NCBI GenBank assembly: GCA_017416055.1
Contig: JAFQDI010000272.1
Span: 1 to 9,374, forward strand
Reading direction: 5' to 3'
Length of the DNA: 9,374 nt
From: Lachnospiraceae bacterium
GTDB taxonomy: Bacteria > Bacillota_A > Clostridia > Lachnospirales > Lachnospiraceae
The translations under genes were made by a program, and so were the position numbers. The notes under the pieces are model-generated. The model made no database searches. It was not told the origin of the DNA and saw only the letters and a program-made list of their open reading frames with translations. Positions within the stretch are counted from its first letter, which is position 1. Every line of letters begins with the position of its first letter. This document shows positions 1-6,212 of this stretch, one piece after another.

Positions 1-1
1 A

Positions 2-154
2 AAGATAGAAGAAAACGGTCAGGTGGTGGATCGCCTGAAATTCGTTCGCGCATCCTTTGCACAGTGCGTGGATGAATCGGGAACCCATTGGATCGATCGG
101 CCCATCGTGCCTAACCAGTTGGCGGTGCCGATGGAGAAATTATTTGAGGGGTGA
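2..154 (+). CDS. RNA ligase family protein, C-terminal end only (5' truncated by window)
   Basis: The reading frame is open from base 2 to the TGA at 152-154 and encodes the last 50 residues of a protein that begins outside the window. The tail has a LKFVR stretch, which fits nucleotidyltransferase motif V of ATP-dependent ligases. It is followed by a FAQ..DESGTHW..RP..PNQL pattern that I recognise from the C-termini of small bacterial RNA ligase-family proteins. Members of this family seal 3'-OH and 5'-phosphate RNA ends through ligase-adenylate and RNA-adenylate intermediates. The catalytic lysine motif (KxDG-like) lies upstream and cannot be seen. The next gene starts 5 bases after this stop and encodes an end-healing enzyme, which supports a repair role. 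The family call rests on a short tail and on neighbourhood, so it is probable rather than certain. Confidence 0.68.
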   Translation, partial: KIEENGQVVDRLKFVRASFAQCVDESGTHWIDRPIVPNQLAVPMEKLFEG

Positions 155-159
155 GTCAA

Positions 160-1338
160 ATGGCAGAGAAGGCAGGTGCACTGCTTGATCTGGTGCCGTC
201 CTCTGCCAACCGGCAGATCGACTGGCAGGCGATCGAGCAGTCACAGATCCGCCGATATATAACCAAAATGCAGCAAACACAGCAGAATCCGGTATGGCAC
301 GCTGAGGGAGATGTGTGGACCCACACGAAGATGGTCTGCGAGGAGTTGATCCGTCTTCCTGCATTTTGGCAGCAGGAGCGAAGAAAGCAGGAGGAACTGT
401 TCGTTGCGGCACTGCTTCACGACATTGGAAAAATTCCCTGTACGCAGCTGGAGGACGGAGTGTGGACCTCGCCGAACCACACTGCAGTGGGCGCAAGGAT
501 GGCCAGAGAATTTCTGTGGACGGAGTACGGATGTTGCGGGACAGAGGAATTGCAGATATTCCGTGAGACCGTGTGCAATCTGATTCGTTATCATTCTGTT
601 CCGCCGCACATCATGGATCAGAGTGATCCGGCACGCAGACTGCTTAAAATTGCGGCAAACGGTGAATTGGTGCCTGACTTTTCTATCCGATTACTTTGTC
701 TGTTTGAGGCGGCGGATATGAGAGGAAGGATTTCCGACTCTGTGGACGAATCACTGGAGTTGGTACGGTTGTGTGCGGAGATGGCCACAGAGTGCGGTTG
801 TCTTGACGCACCGGGTGAGTTTCCGGATGCCTTTTCCGAATATGCCTATCTGTCCGGCCGCAACATTTTGCCGGGACAGCCCTTGTACGACGACACCTGG
901 GGCGAGGTGATTTTACTTTCCGGACTCCCGGGAACCGGAAAAGACACCTGGATCAGAGAGCATTGTCCGGGATATCCGGTGGTATCCCTTGACGATATTC
1001 GCAGAAAGATGAAGATCTCACCGAAGGACAATCAGGGCGTAGTCGCCCAGGCAGCCAGGGAGCAGGCGAGAGGGTATCTGCGAAAAAAGATCCCCTTCGT
1101 CTGGAATGCAACAGATTTGACACCACTGATCCGTGGAAAACAGGTTAGTCTGTTCGAGGATTACCACGCGTCGGTGCGAATCATTTATCTGGAAACTGAC
1201 TGGGAGACACGTCGGCAGAGAAATGAAGGCCGAGCGGAAGCGGAGTTTGTGCCCGAATCTGCGGTTTGTCAGATGCTTGGCAACTTGATATTGCCGGAGC
1301 GGTTTGAGGCACATCGGGTGGAGTGGAAGTGTGTGTGA
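160..1338 (+). CDS. HD-Pnk type bifunctional nucleic-acid end-healing enzyme (HD phosphohydrolase fused to polynucleotide 5'-kinase)
   Basis: This is a 392-residue protein with two domains. Residues about 20-215 form an HD phosphohydrolase, with candidate metal ligands H55, H87-D88 (in LLHDIGK), H107, H145 and D186. Residues about 248-390 form a P-loop kinase with Walker A GLPGTGKDT (255-263, K261). A DDIRR motif at 278-282 matches the general-base Asp and Arg of T4 polynucleotide kinase, and an Arg-rich lid lies at 351-358. The same domain order occurs in Runella slithyformis HD-Pnk, where the HD domain removes 2',3'-cyclic or 3' phosphate and the kinase phosphorylates 5'-OH ends. No signal peptide is seen, so it is probably cytoplasmic. 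The ATG at 160 has GAGGGG (146-151) at 8-base spacing. An in-frame GTG at 151 overlapping the ligase stop is possible but less well spaced. Translation is probably coupled to the upstream ligase gene. Activity is inferred from the family. Confidence 0.85.
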   Translation: MAEKAGALLDLVPSSANRQIDWQAIEQSQIRRYITKMQQTQQNPVWHAEGDVWTHTKMVCEELIRLPAFWQQERRKQEELFVAALLHDIGKIPCTQLEDGVWTSPNHTAVGARMAREFLWTEYGCCGTEELQIFRETVCNLIRYHSVPPHIMDQSDPARRLLKIAANGELVPDFSIRLLCLFEAADMRGRISDSVDESLELVRLCAEMATECGCLDAPGEFPDAFSEYAYLSGRNILPGQPLYDDTWGEVILLSGLPGTGKDTWIREHCPGYPVVSLDDIRRKMKISPKDNQGVVAQAAREQARGYLRKKIPFVWNATDLTPLIRGKQVSLFEDYHASVRIIYLETDWETRRQRNEGRAEAEFVPESAVCQMLGNLILPERFEAHRVEWKCV

Positions 1339-1388
1339 TGGCAAGAACAGGGTAAAAAAGGCATTGATTTTCTGATGGAAACATGATA

Positions 1389-1425
1389 AAATTGTCTTCC
1401 CTCTGAAAAAGAGGGAGGACAATTT
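1389..1425 (+). terminator. Hairpin after the HD-Pnk gene, probable (weak) terminator
   Basis: The arms at 1389-1404 and 1410-1425 can form a 16-bp stem with one G-U pair around a 5-base loop (GAAAA). The stem starts 51 bases after the HD-Pnk stop. The 3' side continues TTTCATAGTTTATTTT, which is T-rich but not an uninterrupted T run, so termination may be partial. The hairpin nevertheless separates the RNA-repair genes from the helicase gene downstream. Confidence 0.6.
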
Positions 1426-1605
1426 CATAGTTTATTTTCGGTATTTGCCGGCAATATCCGGCGAAACCGGGCCGACTTGGCAAGATATTGATGTTAATTC
1501 CGGACAGCAGCGCGATATGCGAATCTCGACGGCGACTGTAGAGTGCGCAGCACGAAGCAATCGATTAACATCCATACAATATATGACTACCAGGAGGAAG
1601 TAACG
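1426..1605. other. Intergenic region upstream of the HelD-like gene
   Basis: These 180 bases lie between the hairpin and the helicase start and hold no convincing gene. Short inverted repeats are present: CCGG-cgaaa-CCGG at 1458-1470, flanked by CAATATC at 1452-1458 and GATATTG at 1484-1490. A TACAAT at 1575-1580 has no good -35 partner 16-18 bases upstream. The promoter of the helicase gene is therefore not identified. AGGAGGAA at 1592-1599 is the helicase ribosome binding site. Confidence 0.5.
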
Positions 1606-4600
1606 ATGGTTGCAAACAAACATGAATCTGATTCAATTCTCAGGGGCGATGTCCCCGGCATTTCCAGACAGGACGAGGAACAGCGTCTTCAGGACACATT
1701 GGACGTTGTTCGGGATAACTTAACAAAGTACGGCGCACAGGTCGCTGATCTACGGGCAGGCATTGATGATATGCAGGCTCATTTTCATGATGACAATCCT
1801 GAACTGATCAACGCGCTGGAGAACGCGTACACGATGTACAACTTTCTGGAAAACACATTGGCGCGCAACGAGAGAGCGCTGCAAAAGCCTTATTTCGGGC
1901 GCATTGATATTCACGATGAGGCATCGGATAAGGAGGAGACGTTTTACATTGGAAGGAGCGGCATCTTTCGGGATGTGATCCACCCGATGGTCATTGACTG
2001 GCGCGCGCCTGTCGCGAACATTTATTATGAGAACGGCCTTGGCAAGTGCAGCTACCTCTCGCCGCAGGGGGAACCGCTGGGGGTTGATCTGAAGCTAAAG
2101 AGGACTTACGAGATCGAAAACGGAACGCTACAGAACATTTTTGATACGGAGACCATTGCTAACGATGACATTTTGACCAAGTATCTGTCGAAAAACAAGC
2201 AGGCGGTCCTGGGTGAGATCGTCGCAACGATTCAGAAGGAGCAGAATGATATTATCCGAAAGTCGCCAAAATACAATTGTCTGGTCCAGGGTGTGGCCGG
2301 CTCCGGTAAAACGACGGTGGCGATGCATCGGATCTCCTATATCTTATACAATTATGCGGAGCAATTTAAGCCCGAAGATTTCTATATCGTGGGAAGCAAC
2401 CGACTTTTGCTGAATTATATCACCGGCGTGCTGCCGGATCTGGACGTGTACGGCGTGCGCCAGATGACCATGGAGGAACTGTTTGTTCGCCTGTTGTACG
2501 AAGACTGGGACAAGTTAAAATACCGCACGAAGCCCACTGACACCAATGTGAAACGGAATATGGTGAAGGGAAGACTTTCCTGGTTTGAGGATCTTAAGGC
2601 GTTTTGCAGACGGTTGGAGCAGAGTGCAATTTCCAGAGAATCCGTTTACCTGGATCCCAGGCAGTTTGTGGAGGGCGTAGAGAACGGAAAGACCGGTATC
2701 TATGACCGGAGAGTAGGGCGGGCTGCGGATCCTAAGCAGTTGGTGCTTTTGATGAACGGGAAGGGGATGGACGAATTTCTCGACCAATATCCCACATTCT
2801 CCATCCAAAGTAAGATCAATTTGCTCAACGAGCGTCTGACAGCCCGCATCAAAGACGAATTCAATGCGAGAGGAGTCAAATATACTGAGGCAGAGAAAAA
2901 GGCAATCCTGCGGGCTTACCGCGGGAAATATGGACCATCCGTCTGGAAACGGTCTATCTATTCGCTCTATGAAGATTTTCTGCGAGATCAGGCTGCTAGG
3001 GGATATGAGGTGGATTTTCCGGAGGATGCGTTTGACGTGTATGATTTGGCGGCGTTAGCATATCTGTATAAGCGGGTGAAGGAGACGGAAGTGATCAGCG
3101 AGGCGCATCACATTGTCATTGATGAGGCACAGGACTTCGGCATGATGGTGTATGCGGTTTTGAACCACTGCATCAAGGACTGTACTTACACGATCATGGG
3201 CGATGTGTCCCAGAACATTCATTTCGGTTACGGCCTAAATGACTGGGAAGAGCTGAAAGCAATGTATGTGAGCGTTGAACCGGCAAGTTTTTGCACCTTG
3301 AAAAAAAGTTATCGAAATACGGTGGAGATTTCCAACTTCGCCACAAAGATCCTCCATCACGGCAGATTCGCCGTCTATCCGGTGGAGCCGATCATCCGTC
3401 ACGGGGACGAGCCGGTGGTGCGAAAAGTCAGAGAGCGGGACGATCTTTATCGAAAGGCGGCCGGCATCTTAAGAAAATGGCAGGAAAAGGGCTTGGAGAC
3501 TATCGCGGTAGTCTGCCGGAGTGAGGCTGCGGCACAGTTAGCTGCAACGGAACTGGGGCAATACATTGACGTAATGGAGAATGATCCGGAGAAGGCCACC
3601 TTCGGAAACGGGATTATGGTGTTGTCGGTGGAATATACCAAAGGTCTGGAGTTTGACGCAGTGTTGATCCTTGATCCGAGCAGAGAGGATTATCCGGTGG
3701 ATGACGGACATGCGAAGTTACTCTATGTGGCGGCGACCCGTGCCTTGCATGAACTGTGTGTTCTCCATGCCAGTGATCTGACCGGACTGATCGCCGATCC
3801 GGTACCGGAGAACGGCGTGAAAATGATCGGGGCGGAGACGAAAAAGACTTCCGCAATCGGGTTCAGGAGAAAGACAGTACAGACAGATGTGGATGAGGAC
3901 GAAAAGTTTGCGGTTCTAAAAGCAAAACAGAAGATCACTGTTCAGAAGCCGGAAGAAAGAAAGCCGGCCGGCACGCAGCCAGAGGCTGAAAAGCAGAGCA
4001 TTTCCTTTGGCAGTATGCCGGAAACAGGACTCCTTCGCGCACTGGGACATGCGAAAACCGATCAGTCGGTGCGATGGGTGACGAAACGGCCGGATGGTCT
4101 GTACCTGCAGAGCGCGTATGGTATTTTGCGTATCAGCCCGGTCAAAGCAGATGTGATCCGGATTACGTTTGCGAGAGACAGCCGCCTTCTGGAGAAGCCG
4201 CATCCGGGTATCGCGCTTACCACAGTGATCCGTGAGTGGATGTATCGGGATTCTCCCAAGATTCTGGAACTGAAGACGGACGAACTCTGCCTGCAGGTGG
4301 ATAAAGCGAACGGAAATATTCATTATCTGGACAGAGATAAACGGCCTTTGCTCTCCGAACGGGAAAAGGAATGCAGGCTGATCGAGAAAACATCGCAGGG
4401 CGGATCCAGAGTCAGACTCTATCTGGACTGGCCAAAGAGTGAAAAGATTTACGCGCAGGGAGCGGGGACAAAGGCAGAACTTCCGTTGAATGGAGCTGCG
4501 CGATATATTTCTCATCCGAAGGGAAGCAGACCGCCCATGGTGGTCTCTGAAAGGGGGTATGGCCTGGCGATCGCATCGGGGGATCCGGTGCTGTGCTGTG

Positions 4601-4725
4601 GTATCTCCAATTACGGAACCCATTTGCTGGCGGAGGGGACGGAGGTGCTGGATTATTACTTCATTGCCCGGAGAGAAGGAGATGGGTCGACGGATAGTTA
4701 TAGCGGCCTGTGCGAAAGAAAATAG
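1606..4725 (+). CDS. helD: HelD-like superfamily 1 (UvrD/Rep-type) helicase with C-terminal GH31-N-like domain
   Basis: The protein has 1039 residues. The start at ATG 1606 is set by AGGAGGAA at 6-base spacing; an in-frame opening back to 1543 lacks such a site. Residues about 10-90 are a charged helical, probably coiled-coil, arm. It is followed by the HelD signature PYFGR (95-99) and IDWRAP (130-135). Helicase motifs are Walker A GVAGSGKTT (229-237), Walker B/motif II IDEAQD (505-510), motif III GDVSQN (532-537), KKSYRN (566-571), EYTKGLEFD (676-684) and LYVAATRAL (706-714). HelD proteins bind RNA polymerase and use ATP to strip nucleic acid from stalled complexes; some confer rifampicin tolerance. 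That role is inferred here from the family. HelD proteins usually end soon after motif VI (about 700-780 residues). This one continues through a charged linker (about 735-805) into an extra domain, listed separately. It appears monocistronic, with its own terminator. The gene symbol denotes family membership, not proven orthology. Confidence 0.88.
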   Translation: MVANKHESDSILRGDVPGISRQDEEQRLQDTLDVVRDNLTKYGAQVADLRAGIDDMQAHFHDDNPELINALENAYTMYNFLENTLARNERALQKPYFGRIDIHDEASDKEETFYIGRSGIFRDVIHPMVIDWRAPVANIYYENGLGKCSYLSPQGEPLGVDLKLKRTYEIENGTLQNIFDTETIANDDILTKYLSKNKQAVLGEIVATIQKEQNDIIRKSPKYNCLVQGVAGSGKTTVAMHRISYILYNYAEQFKPEDFYIVGSNRLLLNYITGVLPDLDVYGVRQMTMEELFVRLLYEDWDKLKYRTKPTDTNVKRNMVKGRLSWFEDLKAFCRRLEQSAISRESVYLDPRQFVEGVENGKTGIYDRRVGRAADPKQLVLLMNGKGMDEFLDQYPTFSIQSKINLLNERLTARIKDEFNARGVKYTEAEKKAILRAYRGKYGPSVWKRSIYSLYEDFLRDQAARGYEVDFPEDAFDVYDLAALAYLYKRVKETEVISEAHHIVIDEAQDFGMMVYAVLNHCIKDCTYTIMGDVSQNIHFGYGLNDWEELKAMYVSVEPASFCTLKKSYRNTVEISNFATKILHHGRFAVYPVEPIIRHGDEPVVRKVRERDDLYRKAAGILRKWQEKGLETIAVVCRSEAAAQLAATELGQYIDVMENDPEKATFGNGIMVLSVEYTKGLEFDAVLILDPSREDYPVDDGHAKLLYVAATRALHELCVLHASDLTGLIADPVPENGVKMIGAETKKTSAIGFRRKTVQTDVDEDEKFAVLKAKQKITVQKPEERKPAGTQPEAEKQSISFGSMPETGLLRALGHAKTDQSVRWVTKRPDGLYLQSAYGILRISPVKADVIRITFARDSRLLEKPHPGIALTTVIREWMYRDSPKILELKTDELCLQVDKANGNIHYLDRDKRPLLSEREKECRLIEKTSQGGSRVRLYLDWPKSEKIYAQGAGTKAELPLNGAARYISHPKGSRPPMVVSERGYGLAIASGDPVLCCGISNYGTHLLAEGTEVLDYYFIARREGDGSTDSYSGLCERK
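4048..4695 (+). other. Domain within the HelD-like protein: GH31 N-terminal beta-sandwich-like (galactose-mutarotase-like) extension
   Basis: Residues about 815-1030 follow, in order, the landmarks of the domain that precedes the catalytic barrel in family 31 glycoside hydrolases. DGLYL...GILRI and DVIRITF (849-855) come first. Then come alternating strands with a KTDELCLQVDK...GNIHYLD pattern. EKIYAQGAG (946-954) sits where GH31 proteins have FYGLGE-like sequence, MVVSERGYGL (978-987) resembles the S.RGYG segment, and a closing LDYYFIA is at 1015-1021. The protein stops 18 residues later, exactly where a GH31 catalytic barrel would begin, so no catalytic aspartates are present. The likely role is carbohydrate or protein binding rather than catalysis. 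The assignment is by eye and needs a profile or structure comparison. Confidence 0.68.
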
Positions 4726-4728
4726 AGT

Positions 4729-4778
4729 AAAAATTTATTGCCGGAAAGAAATAGAAACCTTTCTGGCAATAAATTTTT
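4729..4778 (+). terminator. Rho-independent terminator of the HelD-like gene
   Basis: The arms at 4729-4748 and 4759-4778 form a 20-bp stem (one G-U pair) with a 10-base loop. The core is GC-rich (TTGCCGG / CTGGCAA) and the 3' arm ends in TTTTT at 4774-4778. It starts 4 bases after the helicase stop. The opposite strand also ends in a T run, so it could act in both directions, although no gene converges on it here. Confidence 0.85.
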
Positions 4779-4840
4779 CTGTCAAAACACACTTTTTCGC
4801 TAAAATGACGATAATTTTCCGAAAAATATCTGAAAATTTG

Positions 4841-4864
4841 GCGAAATAAAGCTTGACATTTCGC
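4841..4864. promoter_or_regulatory. Candidate operator: inverted repeat across the -35 box of the liv promoter
   Basis: GCGAAAT (4841-4847) and ATTTCGC (4858-4864) are a perfect 7-bp inverted repeat separated by 10 bases. The right arm begins on the last base of the -35 hexamer (4853-4858) and the rest of the hexamer lies in the spacer. A further TTTCGC at 4795-4800, continuing as TTTCGCTAAA, can pair with TTTGGCGAAA at 4837-4846. The symmetry and position suggest a dimeric repressor site, but no regulator is encoded in the window and the DNA-binding protein is unknown. Confidence 0.4.
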
Positions 4865-4881
4865 GAGCAAAGGGATACAAT
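4853..4881 (+). promoter_or_regulatory. Vegetative (sigma-A/sigma-70 type) promoter of the liv operon
   Basis: TTGACA at 4853-4858 is a perfect -35 hexamer. It is followed after 17 bases by TACAAT at 4876-4881, one mismatch from TATAAT. AT-rich DNA upstream (4801-4850) could serve as an UP element. Transcription should start near 4888 and leave a leader of about 60 bases before the binding-protein ATG. That leader is too short for a T-box, and I see no riboswitch in it. Confidence 0.88.
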
Positions 4882-4948
4882 AGCCACCATATAAATAAGC
4901 TGAAACAAAATTTAAAAAGTTTGGCTTGTAAAGTTGGAGGAAAGAAAG

Positions 4949-6097
4949 ATGAAAAAGATTGTAGCATTTGTATTGGCAATGGTAATGTGCATGACCTGCC
5001 TTGCAGGTTGTGGCGGTGCAGGAACCGGAAGTTCCGGAAAGAATACCGCGATCAAGATCGGTGGAACCGCTCCCCTGACCGGTGACGCAGCGATTTACGG
5101 TAACGCAGCAAAGCGCGGTGCTGAGATCGCAGTTGAGGAGATCAACGCGCTGGGTGGTCTTCAGTTTGAACTGAAGTATGAGGACGACGAGCACAATCCC
5201 GAGAAGGCAGTGAATGCGTATAATGCAGTAAAGGACTGGGGTATGCAGATTTCCCTCGGTTCCGTTACTTCCGGTCCCGGACAGGTAACTGCTGTGAAGA
5301 ACTTTGAGGATAAGATTTTCGCTCTGACCCCTTCCGCATCCGTTGACGGATATCCCGAGGGCAAGGACAATGTTTATCAGATGTGCTTCGCCGATACCAA
5401 CCAGGGTACCGCATCCGCTCAGTACATTTACGAGCAGAAGCTGGGCACCAAAGTTGCAGTAATCTATCAGAATGACAGCGATTATTCCACCGGTATCTAC
5501 AACACCTTTAAGAGTAAAGCAGATGAGCTTGGGCTGGAGATCGTTTCTACCACGACATTTATCAGCAAGGCACAGGACTTCAGCGTTCAGATCGCTGAGG
5601 CAAAGAGCAGCGGTGCAGACCTGGTGTTCCTGCCCATCTACTACAGTGAGGCTTCCCTGATCCTTGCACAGTGTGCTAATGCCGATTTTGCACCGAAGTT
5701 CTTCGGCGTAGACGGTATGGACGGTATCCTGACTCTGGATGGTTTTGATACCAAGCTGGCTGAGGGCGTTATGCTCCTGACTCCGTTCTCCGCAGATGCA
5801 GCAGATCAGAAGACTCAGAATTTCGTAGCGACTTATCAGCAGAAGTACGGCGAGATCCCCAACCAGTTCGCAGCTGACGCATACGACTGTATCTACGCAA
5901 TCTATCAGGCTTGTGTTGCTGCAGGCGTTACCGCAGATATGAAGGCAGAGGAGATCAACGAGAAGATGATCGAGCAGTTCAGCACGATGACCTTCTCCGG
6001 ACTGACCGGCGACAACATGACCTGGACGAACGGCTATGTATCCAAGTCTCCTAAGGGTATGGTGATTGAGAACGGCGTATATGTTGGTCTTGACTGA
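4949..6097 (+). CDS. livK: Branched-chain amino acid ABC transporter, substrate-binding lipoprotein
   Basis: This 382-residue precursor captures ligand outside the membrane and delivers it to the LivH/LivM permease. Residues 1-20 are a lipoprotein signal peptide (MKK, hydrophobic core, LAG) with the lipidated cysteine at C21, followed by a Gly/Ser-rich tether. The mature part shows the type I periplasmic-binding fold of the Leu/Ile/Val family. IGGTAPLTGDAAIYGN (37-52) is the first strand and helix, GAEIAVEEINALGG is at 57-70, and ligand-loop candidates are SVTSGPG (105-111) and TPSASVD (127-133). The ATG at 4949 has GGAGG (4936-4940) 8 bases upstream; a TTG at 4934 in the same frame is not needed. 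Codon use looks strongly biased, which suggests high expression. Ligand specificity within branched-chain or related small amino acids cannot be read from the sequence. Confidence 0.92.
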   Translation: MKKIVAFVLAMVMCMTCLAGCGGAGTGSSGKNTAIKIGGTAPLTGDAAIYGNAAKRGAEIAVEEINALGGLQFELKYEDDEHNPEKAVNAYNAVKDWGMQISLGSVTSGPGQVTAVKNFEDKIFALTPSASVDGYPEGKDNVYQMCFADTNQGTASAQYIYEQKLGTKVAVIYQNDSDYSTGIYNTFKSKADELGLEIVSTTTFISKAQDFSVQIAEAKSSGADLVFLPIYYSEASLILAQCANADFAPKFFGVDGMDGILTLDGFDTKLAEGVMLLTPFSADAADQKTQNFVATYQQKYGEIPNQFAADAYDCIYAIYQACVAAGVTADMKAEEINEKMIEQFSTMTFSGLTGDNMTWTNGYVSKSPKGMVIENGVYVGLD

Positions 6098-6124
6098 TCA
6101 AAGCAGATAAATAAGTGAGCGTTC

Positions 6125-6159
6125 AGAGAGGACTGCTGGTGATGCGGCAGTCCTCTTTT
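6125..6159 (+). terminator. Intercistronic terminator-like hairpin between binding protein and permease genes
   Basis: The arms at 6125-6136 and 6147-6158 form a 12-bp stem (core GAGGACTGC / GCAGTCCTC, one G-U pair near the base) with a 10-base loop and a TTTT run at 6156-6159. It begins 27 bases after the livK stop and lies 54 bases before livH. I see no clear new promoter between it and livH. It therefore probably allows partial readthrough and may stabilise the livK message, giving more binding protein than permease. Confidence 0.82.
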
Positions 6160-6212
6160 CACTCGTAAGCGTGTGATAACAGGAAAATTGAAACGTAAAG
6201 AGGTATTGATTA

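Noticed and set aside
151..159. GTG start at 151 for the HD-Pnk gene, overlapping the ligase stop
   Set aside because: The ATG at 160 has GAGGGG at good spacing, while the GTG would rely on a GGAGA about 13 bases away. The difference is only 3 residues.
1541..1553. GTGC-gca-GCAC mini hairpin before the helicase gene
   Set aside because: A 4-bp stem is expected by chance and has no T run.
1575..1580. TACAAT as a -10 box for the helicase gene
   Set aside because: No recognisable -35 lies 16-18 bases upstream, and the hexamer would place the start almost on the ribosome binding site.
1543..1605. Upstream in-frame extension of the helicase gene to 1543
   Set aside because: It lacks a ribosome binding site and HelD-like sequence, while AGGAGGAA sits directly before ATG 1606.
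3916..4623. 235-codon open frame on the minus strand inside the helicase gene
   Set aside because: The composition is Arg/His/Ser-rich with no recognisable domain, and it lies fully antisense to a well-supported gene. It is a shadow frame.
4888..4948. Riboswitch or T-box in the liv leader
   Set aside because: The leader is only about 60 bases, with a single possible 5-bp pairing (AGCCA 4882-4886 with TGGCT 4922-4926), and has no T-box sequence or antiterminator pair.
4661..5194. 177-codon open frame on the minus strand over the liv promoter
   Set aside because: It would cross a strong terminator and a near-consensus promoter and overlap the livK signal-peptide region. The protein is Cys/Tyr-rich without a family resemblance.
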